From [Bacteroides] pectinophilus (GTDB lineage Bacteria; Bacillota; Clostridia; Lachnospirales; Lachnospiraceae): 64,000 nucleotides of DNA. Positions 24,800 through 33,289 of the stretch are shown here, piece after piece (the first letter of the stretch is position 1; every line of letters starts with the position of its first letter). The notes below the pieces were generated by a model that had not been told where the DNA came from, searched no databases, and worked only from the letters and a program-made list of their open reading frames with translations. The position numbers and the translations under genes are program-made. The stretch is taken from assembly GCA_025146925.1 (NCBI GenBank), contig CP102260.1, positions 2,698,501 through 2,762,500 on the forward strand, written 5' to 3'.

Positions 24800-26860
24800 T
24801 TACTTAGGTATTCTTCCGAGCACTTCTGTACTCGAATTCTCTCCAAGGATATTAGCTCTTGGAGCTGCAGCTGCCGCCTGAGTCTCTCCTGAAACATTCT
24901 TCTCTTCCTCAAGCTTAGCTTCTTCTGCCTTCTTAAGCTCCTCAGCACGCTTTGCTTCCTCGGCTCTCCTGGCAAGTATTCTGGCTACAGCTTCTTCTTC
25001 AGCTTTTGCAGCTGCTGCCTCTTCCTCTGCCCTGCGTCTTGCTTCTTCCTCTGCCTTGATTCTGGCTTCCTCTTCTGCTTTCTCTATCGCAAGTCTCTGG
25101 GCTGCTGCCTTAGCTGCTGCTATGCGCTCCTCTTCGGCTCTGGCTGCCGCAAGACGTTCCTCTTCAGCCTTTCTTTCTGCCTCTTCTCTTGCAAGTCTTT
25201 CCTGAGTCTCACGAAGTGCTTTTTCAGCTGCTTCCTGAATTGCTCTCTCTTCTGCTTCCTTAGCAAGTCTCTCTGCCTCAGCTGCCTTTCTTACTTCTTC
25301 CGCTGCAAGCTGTGCCGCTAATCTGTCAGCTTCTTCCTTAGCCTTACGCTTAGCTTCCTCTTCTGCCGCTCTCTGTGCAGCAAGTATTCTTGCTTCCTCC
25401 TCAGCCTTGCGCTTAGCTTCTTCCTCTGCTGCTTTCTGTGCAGCTATAAGAGCCTCTTTCTCTTCTATTGCTTTTCTGCGCGCTTCCTCTGCAGCAAGAC
25501 GTTCTGCCTCTTTTGCTGCTTCCTCAGCTGCTTCTCTCTCTTCTTTCTCACGTGCTTCCTTAAGAGCTTCCTCTACAGCTGCCTTCTGTGCAAGGTCTTC
25601 GGTTGCCTGTGCCTCAGCTTCCTGCTGTCTCAAGGCTTCCTGTGCTGCCTTAAGTGCTGCTGCTGCGGCGGCTCTTGAAGCAAGGTCATCTGCGCCACGT
25701 ACAATATTTTCTTCTGCAGGCTTGCCGGCAGTATTATCAGATTCTTCCGCCGGCACTGCTGCATCCTGAGCCTGCTGTTCCTCTGTGTTACTGCTCTCTT
25801 CAGGCAGAACTTCATCAACTACAGCTTCGACAAGCTGCTCTTTTTCTTCCTCTTCAAGAGCATCTTCCATTTCAAGCTCAAGGCTATCATCCTCCGGTTC
25901 TTCTTTCTGCTGTGGCTCCTGCTCCGGCTGATTCTCTGCCTGTGGCTCCTGTGTATGTTCAGCTTCAGCTGCTGTATCATCATGCTCTACAAGTTCAATA
26001 TCATCAGTCTCTTCAAGGCGCTTAGCCTCCTGAATCCTGTTATATGCCTCTTCAAGTGCTGCCTGTGCTTCCTTGGCAGCCTTCGCAGCTTCTTCTGCCT
26101 TGGCTGCCTGTGTAGCCGCATGCTGTGCTGCCTTCTCTGCCCCATCCTTAGCTTCCGCCGCCTTATTGCCTGCGTCTGCATCATCACCCCAGATAAGGAT
26201 ATCTTCATCTTCTGATGGCTTAGGTGCTCTCTCCTGCTTCTGTGCAAGTCTCAAAGGTTCCTGACGGTAATAGCGCTCATACTCATCTTCGTCATCGTCC
26301 TTCTTCTTGCCAAATGCCGTCATAATAAGAGCTATTATAAACTCAATTACAAATATGACTGCTGCTGCGGCAGCTGTAATATATGCTGTGTATTTAATAA
26401 GATCAGGCTTTATTGCCACACCTGTGGATGTTCCTTCCTGAAGGACTGATATCTCTTCAACAGGAATAACCTTCTTGGCATTACTGCATGCGCTCCTGGC
26501 AATCGCATCAACATACTGCTTTGCAGTATTCTGGTCAGGATTACGCACAGTAAGCTCAATTACATTACTGTCTGCCGGTGAACTTACAGTAAGATATGAA
26601 GCAAGATCTTCGGAATTACCTGCAATACTCTTTGCCTCAGATATAACTATCTCACTCTTAAATATGATAGAAAAGTCTTCCTTAAGTCCGCCGCTTCCTG
26701 CACGAAGAGCCTGTTCACTATCCTTGCCCGGTATTACATAAAGCTTGGATGTAGACTCATAAACAGGTGCAATCTTATTATACAATACCCCATATGAAAC
26801 GCCTCCGGCAATCATAACTGCCAGAATCCATATTAATGCAAATCTTGCAAATTTTCTCAT
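24800..26860 (-). CDS. Wzz-like membrane protein with a long Ala/Glu/Lys-rich cytoplasmic tail
   Basis: A 686-residue protein. Residues 1-190 resemble Wzz/YveK polysaccharide chain-length or kinase-activator proteins: a transmembrane helix near 8-28, an extracytoplasmic domain (PVYESTSKLYVIPG and VNVIELTVRNPDQ-like strand NVIELTVRNP), and a second membrane helix near 160-183. Then comes a charged region (KKKDDDEDEYERYY) and about 490 residues of Ala/Glu/Lys/Arg-rich sequence in units like KAAEEEAKRKAEEEAR, expected to form a long single alpha helix or coiled coil. The last 40 residues are Ser/Ala-rich. Wzz proteins normally stop soon after the second helix, so the tail is unusual. Partners are the kinase-like protein and the nucleotidyltransferase. 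Confidence 0.8.
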   Translation of the reverse strand: MRKFARFALIWILAVMIAGGVSYGVLYNKIAPVYESTSKLYVIPGKDSEQALRAGSGGLKEDFSIIFKSEIVISEAKSIAGNSEDLASYLTVSSPADSNVIELTVRNPDQNTAKQYVDAIARSACSNAKKVIPVEEISVLQEGTSTGVAIKPDLIKYTAYITAAAAAVIFVIEFIIALIMTAFGKKKDDDEDEYERYYRQEPLRLAQKQERAPKPSEDEDILIWGDDADAGNKAAEAKDGAEKAAQHAATQAAKAEEAAKAAKEAQAALEEAYNRIQEAKRLEETDDIELVEHDDTAAEAEHTQEPQAENQPEQEPQQKEEPEDDSLELEMEDALEEEEKEQLVEAVVDEVLPEESSNTEEQQAQDAAVPAEESDNTAGKPAEENIVRGADDLASRAAAAAALKAAQEALRQQEAEAQATEDLAQKAAVEEALKEAREKEEREAAEEAAKEAERLAAEEARRKAIEEKEALIAAQKAAEEEAKRKAEEEARILAAQRAAEEEAKRKAKEEADRLAAQLAAEEVRKAAEAERLAKEAEERAIQEAAEKALRETQERLAREEAERKAEEERLAAARAEEERIAAAKAAAQRLAIEKAEEEARIKAEEEARRRAEEEAAAAKAEEEAVARILARRAEEAKRAEELKKAEEAKLEEEKNVSGETQAAAAAPRANILGENSSTEVLGRIPK
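24880..26290 (-). repeat. Degenerate repeats encoding the Ala/Glu-rich tail
   Basis: The DNA repeats imperfect units of about 33-45 bases rich in GCTTCC/TCTGCT on the plus strand, encoding alternating Ala-Glu and Lys-Arg stretches. Such low-complexity coding DNA is prone to length variation between strains. Confidence 0.6.
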
Positions 26861-26894
26861 ACCCGTCTCCCTTTCTTATATGTATCCTTCCTGC

Positions 26895-27809
26895 TTAGTA
26901 AAGGCTCTCCGGATACTTGCCTTCGTCAATAAGCTTTCTTATGGAAGCTACAACCGTCGGCTTATCTTCCTTGTATGTAACACCAAACCACTTATCGTTA
27001 GACTCAAGAACCGTAACGGCAGCTCTTCCATCCTTAATCATTGAATCAACAATTGACGGAAGAAGATACTCACTCTTAATGTCGCCTTCCTTAAGTCCGC
27101 CAAGGAACTCTCTGAATCCCGCGTCAAGCACATCAAGAAACTCAGGTGTGAATCCCCACATATTCATTGACACATGGCTCTTAGGATCGATAGGAACAAG
27201 CTTACCATCCTTCTCATAAGCCGCACCGTCGGCAGTCTTTACAATTCCTGAAGTCTCATTAACACCGATAAGATGTTCATTATCATCAACAACACATACG
27301 CCTCTTGTTACTGCACCATTATCGCTTAATGTATTGCCAAGGATAAATCCTGCCATACACATATCATACTCAACATCTGTCTTATGTCCGTCAGTAAGAT
27401 ATTCATGAATCTTCACAAAGCCTTCCTTGCCATAATAGTCATCTGCATTGATTACCATAAAAGGCTCATTAACCACACCCTTGCATGCAAGAATTGCCTG
27501 ACCTGTTCCCCAAGGCTTCTTTCTGCCTTCAGGTACACCAAAGCCTTCAGGAAGATTGTCTATCTCCTGAAATACATATTCTACATTAACCTTTGTTGCG
27601 ATTCTGTTGCCTATTACTTCCTTGAATGTCTCCTCAAGATCCTTACGTATTACAAATACAACCTTATTAAATCCTGCCTCAACCGCATCATGGATTGAAT
27701 AATCCATAATAATCTCACCATTAGGTCCCATTGGCTCAAGCTGCTTAATTCCGCCGCCAAATCTGCTGCCGATTCCCGCAGCCATAATTACAAGTGTAGT
27801 GTCTTTCAT
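26895..27809 (-). CDS. Sugar-phosphate nucleotidyltransferase family protein
   Basis: A 304-residue NTP-transferase. The pyrophosphorylase signature VIMAAGIGSRFGGGIKQLEP is at the N-terminus, and FMVINADDYYG is the metal-binding NADD motif. EYVFQEIDNLPEGFGVPEGR and KPWGTGQAI are characteristic of a branch related to UTP-glucose-1-phosphate uridylyltransferases. Sugar and nucleotide are not decidable from sequence. A GTG start at 27824 is possible, but it follows a GC-rich hairpin; the ATG at 27809 gives the usual N-terminus. First gene of the Wzz-like/kinase-like/sirtuin operon, 34 bases before the Wzz-like gene. Confidence 0.88.
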   Translation of the reverse strand: MKDTTLVIMAAGIGSRFGGGIKQLEPMGPNGEIIMDYSIHDAVEAGFNKVVFVIRKDLEETFKEVIGNRIATKVNVEYVFQEIDNLPEGFGVPEGRKKPWGTGQAILACKGVVNEPFMVINADDYYGKEGFVKIHEYLTDGHKTDVEYDMCMAGFILGNTLSDNGAVTRGVCVVDDNEHLIGVNETSGIVKTADGAAYEKDGKLVPIDPKSHVSMNMWGFTPEFLDVLDAGFREFLGGLKEGDIKSEYLLPSIVDSMIKDGRAAVTVLESNDKWFGVTYKEDKPTVVASIRKLIDEGKYPESLY

Positions 27810-27943
27810 CTTTTCATACCGCACCAGCAGCCCCTGCTGCCAGATGCTTCTCCCTTCTGGATTAAAGTATATTATTTTTTATTGTAACACATATAATAAG
27901 AAATATCATTAATGTTTTAAAAAATATGCATACATCATATATA

Positions 27944-28729
27944 TTACTGTACCTCAGGATAGTAGTACCAGCATATTCTTGTCACATTGCCTGCCGCATT
28001 GGTATAGTACATAAGCTGTGAGTAATCATCACTGTAGCTTGCGAACTCTCCCTTATACGGAGGCTGGAAGCTCAGATATTCAAGTATACTGCCACCACTC
28101 TCCATATCACCATTGCCATTATAATTAATCATTCCATATTCTATTGGGTCCTTAACCTTCTGTTCCTCAAGCCTGTCAAGTGTTCTGCTGCCATATAGGA
28201 ACTTGCCTAGTATAGTTGCATTGTCATCGCTCATCACATTGGCATTAAGGCAGTTGGCATCCCTGTAGAACTTATCTCTTACGTCCTGTGCACTCATCCC
28301 CGCATGTGTTCCTCTTGTAAATGTCTTCGCCGGGTCAGTGCTTTCAACTCCGCACAGCTTCATAGAGCCATTCACACTCCAGAATATCAATGTACTCTTC
28401 GTACCGTCAGCGCCATTATATGTGAATACTCTCTCAGGTGTCGATTCCGCAGCCGGTGTCTTATCATCGTCAGGAGCCCCAACTGCTGCCATGACTTCTT
28501 CCGGCGTCATTCCCATTACAGCCTTGCCAAATACCATATCCTCCGTAGAGAATCTGCTCTGGCTGCTCTCCGGCAGCTGCGCATATGTTGAAGACTCTTC
28601 TTCAATATATCCGTCTGTGTCAGCAGCATCCGTGCTGTCTCCCGCTCCGGATGAACATGCTGCAAACGAAACCGCTGCTATGCATATGGCTGTTGCCGCC
28701 ATATATTTTCTTAATGTCTTAAAATGCAT
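27944..28729 (-). CDS. Lipoprotein of unknown function
   Basis: A 261-residue exported lipoprotein. A signal peptide with charged start and hydrophobic core ends in the lipobox SFAAC, followed by a Ser/Gly/Asp/Thr linker. The mature part has two similar motifs, GKAVMGMTPEEVMAAVGAPDDD and GTHAGMSAQDVRDKFY, reminiscent of SmpA/OmlA- or BLIP-like repeats where GMT.EEV precedes a VG.P loop; this is a resemblance only. Start choice: ATG at 28729 with GGAA upstream; the upstream in-frame candidates are less well placed. It is separate from neighbours on both sides. Confidence 0.75.
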   Translation of the reverse strand: MHFKTLRKYMAATAICIAAVSFAACSSGAGDSTDAADTDGYIEEESSTYAQLPESSQSRFSTEDMVFGKAVMGMTPEEVMAAVGAPDDDKTPAAESTPERVFTYNGADGTKSTLIFWSVNGSMKLCGVESTDPAKTFTRGTHAGMSAQDVRDKFYRDANCLNANVMSDDNATILGKFLYGSRTLDRLEEQKVKDPIEYGMINYNGNGDMESGGSILEYLSFQPPYKGEFASYSDDYSQLMYYTNAAGNVTRICWYYYPEVQ

Positions 28730-28863
28730 GAATCCCATTTCCTTTCTGTTAGAATGCCACAAGTAAGCTGCCAGTGGTCTTCCATCGTTCTCCGCCTATT
28801 ATACATCATCCGGCGGATAACGCCAATATATCAAAATGCTCATTCACATTATATTCACAAATA

Positions 28864-28923
28864 AAAAAGCTGCCGGTTCTGTACTGCACAACATTGTCAT
28901 CATGCAGCACAGGACACCGGCAG
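28864..28923 (-). terminator. Terminator of the GGDEF gene
   Basis: Long interrupted stem with CTGCCGGT and ACCGGCAG at its base (28870-28923), followed on the minus strand by a T-run. It lies right after the GGDEF gene stop. Confidence 0.8.
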
Positions 28924-28962
28924 TCCTTTAATTCCAGTTAAAATATAAACCAGCAGTAATTA

Positions 28963-30756
28963 TCATAACTTATCACTGTTCATTACCAGTTCACATATAA
29001 GCCTTCCTGCTATTGTCATGTAATTGCGGTCTGATTCAGAACGCTTACTGCTTCTATTGAAGACATCAAACGATATCATGACTCCGCCGTAATTCCCATC
29101 ATCCAGCCACACCTGAACAAATGCTGTTGTCTCCTGCTTTTCAAGTGCAGAATATACCATCGGATAATGTGTATTAAGATGTCTCGTATTATTCTCCGAA
29201 TAGACACCGCTCTCGTCAAAGTTAGACTTATAATCTCCATCATACATCGGGAAATTATCTATTGCTCCGATATACTTACCGACCGAATATACACGTTTCC
29301 AACCGTTTCCCTTGTATATGGCAATTCCGTCAACATCAAAATACTCCTGTAGCTTGGCAAGTGCCTCGTCAAGAACAGCAAGTCCGTCCGAATGAAGCTT
29401 AAGTACAAGTTCTGAAATCATTGAAATCTTCTTCTCGTTGCTCAGCACCGCACTTATGCCAAGCGGTCTGTCACTCTCCTCAGACGCATCAAGCTTGCCG
29501 TGCTTACTCTCATCATATATGATATATCTGTTCTTGCCTTTTGCCTTGGCAATGTAGAGCGACTTATCAGCTTTCTTAAAAAGCTCATCATAAGCTGTTC
29601 CGTCATCCGGATACTTTGAAATTCCTATCGATGTCGTTACTGCAAAATCCTTAATAACACCGCTGTAAGCCCAGAGAATATGCTTTGTTATAACCTTCAG
29701 GATTCTTCTCAACTCTGCCTCATCAAGTATATTCTCAAACAATACAAAGAATTCATCCCCGCCGAATCTTCCGACCTTGCCGCGCTGTCCGACAACACTT
29801 CTTATAATCTCTGACACCTTGGACAGTACCTGGTCTCCGAACATATGTCCGTATGTGTCATTGATTCTCTTAAAGTCGTCAACATCCATGATTGCAAGAT
29901 ACATTGCCTTATCACCGCCGGCATTAATTCGTTCTATTGTATATTCACTTATGGCACGCTTATTGAGTAACCCTGTTCCCGAATCTCTTGCTGCTTCAGT
30001 AAGATAATACGCTTTATCATCATGTGAACGGCTTGTTGACTTCATCACACCTACAGAAAGGCTCTTCCCATCATCACTGTATATGGTCCCGCCATTAACT
30101 TCAAAACCCGACTCAAGCTCAGGAACTCCGAATATACTTCCGTTAAGCTTAAGATTAAATCCATCGACACCATTGCGGATGCACTCTGCAAATGTTTCAA
30201 ATGCTGCTTTATCCGAATGCTCCGTATCGCCTGACTCTACCCTGCGTTCAACATCTGCAAACTTTTCTCTGAAAAGCATTACATTCTTGGCATTATTATA
30301 TCTGTATACCATAAGTTCATCATTTTTGTAATCATACTCATAGAATACCTGGTTAGACAATCCTAAGAATCTTCGGTACTTATTCATGTTCTGCATATAA
30401 TGCCTGAACTTGCCCTGAATAGTCATAATATCATAAAAGCTGATTTCAACCGACTCAGTACCATCAATAATCCTTTTGCCAATCTTCATCGTAATATACA
30501 GCCATACATACTTATCATTAGCATTGCGGAATCTTACTATAAGATCCTGTTCCCCCTCGTTAAGCTTCTCATAAGCCGAGAAAAACGAAGGCTGGTCTTC
30601 CGGATGTATCAGTTCCGGAAATGCATACCCCGAATTAGCGCCTAGCAGATAATATGCATTCTCATCTCCGTTAGCGACTATATATCCTTTTTTAAGTGAA
30701 AGTTCCCCAAAATGTGACTTTCCATCCGAATTATTCCTGTAACCGGTAATGTCCAT
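28963..30756 (-). CDS. PAS-GGDEF diguanylate cyclase with C-terminal sensor-like domain
   Basis: A 597-residue soluble signalling protein. Residues about 1-120 look like a PAS domain (ELIHPEDQPSFF), followed by a second PAS-like segment. The GGDEF domain spans about 255-420: DVDDFKRINDTYGHMFGDQ, then GRFGGDEFFVLF as the active site, and KADKSLYIAKAKGKNRY. A C-terminal region of about 160 residues resembles a GAF-type sensor. No inhibitory-site RxxD is evident just before GGDEF (the preceding residues are QRGKVG). GGGGGTG precedes the ATG at 30756; the ATG at 30771 has no such site. Monocistronic, with a sigma-A promoter at 30807-30835. Confidence 0.9.
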   Translation of the reverse strand: MDITGYRNNSDGKSHFGELSLKKGYIVANGDENAYYLLGANSGYAFPELIHPEDQPSFFSAYEKLNEGEQDLIVRFRNANDKYVWLYITMKIGKRIIDGTESVEISFYDIMTIQGKFRHYMQNMNKYRRFLGLSNQVFYEYDYKNDELMVYRYNNAKNVMLFREKFADVERRVESGDTEHSDKAAFETFAECIRNGVDGFNLKLNGSIFGVPELESGFEVNGGTIYSDDGKSLSVGVMKSTSRSHDDKAYYLTEAARDSGTGLLNKRAISEYTIERINAGGDKAMYLAIMDVDDFKRINDTYGHMFGDQVLSKVSEIIRSVVGQRGKVGRFGGDEFFVLFENILDEAELRRILKVITKHILWAYSGVIKDFAVTTSIGISKYPDDGTAYDELFKKADKSLYIAKAKGKNRYIIYDESKHGKLDASEESDRPLGISAVLSNEKKISMISELVLKLHSDGLAVLDEALAKLQEYFDVDGIAIYKGNGWKRVYSVGKYIGAIDNFPMYDGDYKSNFDESGVYSENNTRHLNTHYPMVYSALEKQETTAFVQVWLDDGNYGGVMISFDVFNRSSKRSESDRNYMTIAGRLICELVMNSDKL

Positions 30757-30806
30757 GTTGTTCACCCCCATAAGTGCAACTTACGTACAACTATCCTTTG
30801 CAAATT

Positions 30807-30835
30807 ATTATAGTCCTATAGTACTATATTTGCAA
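30807..30835 (-). promoter_or_regulatory. Sigma-A promoter of the GGDEF gene
   Basis: TTGCAA (30830-30835) and TATAAT (30807-30812) on the minus strand with a 17-base spacer. Confidence 0.75.
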
Positions 30836-30845
30836 GTACTATCAT

Positions 30846-30881
30846 ATTCTATTTTATATTCTATTTTATTCTCTATTTTAT
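30846..30881. repeat. Three tandem copies of a 12-base A/T-rich unit
   Basis: ATTCTATTTTAT is repeated twice exactly and once with two changes. The array reaches the stop codon of the trigger-factor-like gene. Confidence 0.7.
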
Positions 30882-32053
30882 TTTTCTACCGCGTTATTAA
30901 GCAGAATGTCCGAAACCTTATCTGCCAGCACTGCATATCCTACTTCAAGCTTGACATCATCACTCTTCTGCCCCAGCGAATCAAGCATGCTCTGATATGA
31001 ATCATAATTATTCTGTGATGCTATAAGCTCTCCATATTCATTAATCTCATCATCTGATACGGTAACACTTTCCTTCTCGCCTATAAGTGTAAGTATCATC
31101 TTCTCCTTAAGATAATTGCGTGCGTACTGGTCAGCATATTCATTGAATGCAGCCTCATCCGCGAAGCCGTATACATTCTTAAGATATGACTCAAATGAAT
31201 CTATCCCGCTGTAATAAGTACCATAATATGAATATTCTGACTTAACATTATCATTGATAGTCTGCTTAAGATCCGCAATCTCATCCTCAGGATATCCGCT
31301 CACAGTTGTTGTCTCGTTAATCTTATCCCAGACTGCACTGTACTTATTACTGTCAAAGCTCTGCTGTGCGCTGTCCTTAAGTGTCTGCTCAACATACTTC
31401 GTGAATTCATCCGTTGTCTGTGCCTGAGTGTCATATGAACCTGTTGCTACTATCGTCTTAACAAAATCATCATTATACTCAGGGAGAGTTGTTGTCACTA
31501 TTGCATTGACCTTAACATTGAAATTAACATCCTTGCCTGCAAGGTCTGAATTGCTGTATGAATCATCAAAGTGACAAGGTATGTCATATTCCCTGCCAAC
31601 CTCAAGTCCTGCAAGTCCCTTATCAAGATCCTCGATAAATCTTCCTGAACCGATTGTATATTCTACATCAGTAGCTGTTCCTCCGGAGAATGCCACTCCA
31701 TTGAGCGTTCCACTGTAATCAAGCTTAATCTTGTCTCCGAGCTTCGTTGTTCCTGTTGTAACCTCGGTATTCTCACCCTTACTGCTTCTTATATTGTCAA
31801 TATAAGCCGTAACCTGATCCTGTGTAACATCCAGGGCTGACCTGTCTACCTCTACCTCAACTCCCTTATACTCTCCGAGATTAACATACTGCTTATATGT
31901 CTCAAAATCCTTCTGAAGCTGTTCTGAATAATTCACACCGGATGTGTTTCCCTTAGTGCCTGCCTCACCTCCGTTATCTCCCGGCTTGCCACACGCAGTA
32001 AATGTCAGCGCCATGGTAAGCATAAGTGCTGCTGCCAAATAACTTTTCCTCAT
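30878..32053 (-). CDS. Trigger-factor-like FKBP-type peptidyl-prolyl isomerase lipoprotein
   Basis: A 391-residue exported protein. A signal peptide ends in the lipobox TFTAC. The mature part has an FKBP-type isomerase domain (LGDKIKLDYSGTLNGVAFSGG, GSGRFIEDLDKGLAGLEVGR) with the strand VNFNVKVNAI, then a helical region resembling the trigger-factor C-terminal chaperone domain (LKEKMILTLIGEKESVTVSDDEI). Cytoplasmic trigger factor has no signal peptide, so this is a surface-anchored relative that probably helps fold exported proteins. AGGAGG precedes the ATG. Confidence 0.88.
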   Translation of the reverse strand: MRKSYLAAALMLTMALTFTACGKPGDNGGEAGTKGNTSGVNYSEQLQKDFETYKQYVNLGEYKGVEVEVDRSALDVTQDQVTAYIDNIRSSKGENTEVTTGTTKLGDKIKLDYSGTLNGVAFSGGTATDVEYTIGSGRFIEDLDKGLAGLEVGREYDIPCHFDDSYSNSDLAGKDVNFNVKVNAIVTTTLPEYNDDFVKTIVATGSYDTQAQTTDEFTKYVEQTLKDSAQQSFDSNKYSAVWDKINETTTVSGYPEDEIADLKQTINDNVKSEYSYYGTYYSGIDSFESYLKNVYGFADEAAFNEYADQYARNYLKEKMILTLIGEKESVTVSDDEINEYGELIASQNNYDSYQSMLDSLGQKSDDVKLEVGYAVLADKVSDILLNNAVEK

Positions 32054-32162
32054 TACAAAATCCTCCTAAAATACAATACCGCATAACTGCCGTATCTTAT
32101 TATTTATACCATGTTTTCATATAAATTAAAAGTAATTTAAGCAAATTCACATTCATTTCACA

Positions 32163-32191
32163 TTGTACTCATAACCTTAACATGCTAAAAT
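32163..32191 (+). promoter_or_regulatory. Sigma-A promoter of apbE
   Basis: TTGTAC (32163-32168) and TAAAAT (32186-32191) with a 17-base spacer, 40 bases before the apbE start. Confidence 0.6.
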
Positions 32192-32231
32192 CATTTATTA
32201 TTGAAAATATGTATCGAAAGGCTTGCCTCAC

Positions 32232-33284
32232 ATGAAAAAGATATTATACAGGTTATACAGAATAATATGCCTATGCATGCTTGCATCAGTACTAACAGCT
32301 GCACTATCAGCTGCGGCCGGATGCTCCTCTCCGGCAGGACATTCCTTTGCACTCCCGGAGCCTTTAAGCGTGTCCGGTTTCAAGCTGAATACCTATGTTG
32401 AAATCAAAGGCTACGATACCACATCCAACAGGAAGCTTCTCACTGAAGCACTTAATCTGTGCGACAGATACGAGATGATATTTTCGCGCACTCTTACCGA
32501 CAGTGAACTGTCAAGGCTTAACCGTCACGAGATTACGACTGTAAGTGCACCATTGGGGGAACTCATATCTTACGGCATAGAATACGGTCAATTATCCGGC
32601 GGCAGTTTTGATATCAGCATCGGTTCCGTGTCATCGCTCTGGGATTTCACTTCCGGCAATCCTTCTGTCCCTGACACCTCTGACATTGCCGGTGCCCTTG
32701 AATATGTAGGATATGACCGGATAACACTTGCAAAAAATGAAGATGGGACTTATAATGTATCAATTCCCGACAAAATGATGCTGGACCTTGGTGCAATCGC
32801 CAAAGGCTATATTGCCGACCGCATTAAAGATTATCTCACGGATAACGGCGTCAAAAGCGCACTTATTAATCTTGGCGGTAATGTCTTATGCATCGGTAAC
32901 CGGCCTGACAACAGTGCGTTCAATGTCAGAGTCCGCAGGCCTTTTGCAGAATCTTCCGCATATATCTGTTCAGTAAATGCTTCAGATATGTCAGTGGTAT
33001 CATCAGGTACATATGAAAGATGCTTTACATATGGCGGGAATTTTTACCATCATATACTTAACCCTGCTGACGGATATCCGTACAACAACGGCCTTACACA
33101 GGTAACAATATTTTCAAAGACTTCTGTTACAGGTGACTGCATGAGCACGGCCTGTTTTACCCTCGGTCTTGATAAGGGGCTTAGTCTTGTTGAGAATACA
33201 GACGGGGTTGAGGCCGTCTTCGTCACGGAGGACGGTTCACTGCATTATAGCAGTGGAGCGAAGCAATATTTACAGGAGTATTAA
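32232..33284 (+). CDS. apbE: FAD:protein FMN transferase (ApbE family)
   Basis: A 350-residue lipoprotein that attaches FMN covalently to Thr residues of exported flavoproteins. The signal peptide ends LSAAAGC. ApbE motifs include FSRTLTDSELSRLN, GGSFDISIGSVSSLWDF, DLGAIAKGYIAD, ALINLGGNVLCIG and the metal-binding HHILNPADGYPYNNG with VTGDCMSTACF. A TTG three codons upstream is possible, but AAAGG is spaced better for the ATG at 32232. The flavoprotein target (an RNF complex or flavin-based respiratory protein) is not in the window. It is followed after 5 bases by a glycosyltransferase gene. Confidence 0.94.
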   Translation: MKKILYRLYRIICLCMLASVLTAALSAAAGCSSPAGHSFALPEPLSVSGFKLNTYVEIKGYDTTSNRKLLTEALNLCDRYEMIFSRTLTDSELSRLNRHEITTVSAPLGELISYGIEYGQLSGGSFDISIGSVSSLWDFTSGNPSVPDTSDIAGALEYVGYDRITLAKNEDGTYNVSIPDKMMLDLGAIAKGYIADRIKDYLTDNGVKSALINLGGNVLCIGNRPDNSAFNVRVRRPFAESSAYICSVNASDMSVVSSGTYERCFTYGGNFYHHILNPADGYPYNNGLTQVTIFSKTSVTGDCMSTACFTLGLDKGLSLVENTDGVEAVFVTEDGSLHYSSGAKQYLQEY

Positions 33285-33289
33285 CAGTA

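Noticed and set aside
25407..26264. Plus-strand frames of 60-123 codons rich in Ala/Ser/Leu
   Set aside because: Antisense shadows of the repetitive Wzz-like tail gene; the low-complexity DNA gives long frames in several readings.
24160..26860. Anti-phage defence island based on the sirtuin
   Set aside because: Sir2 domains occur in defence systems, but this one is a full-length deacylase-type sirtuin next to polysaccharide-type genes, with no effector or nuclease partner.
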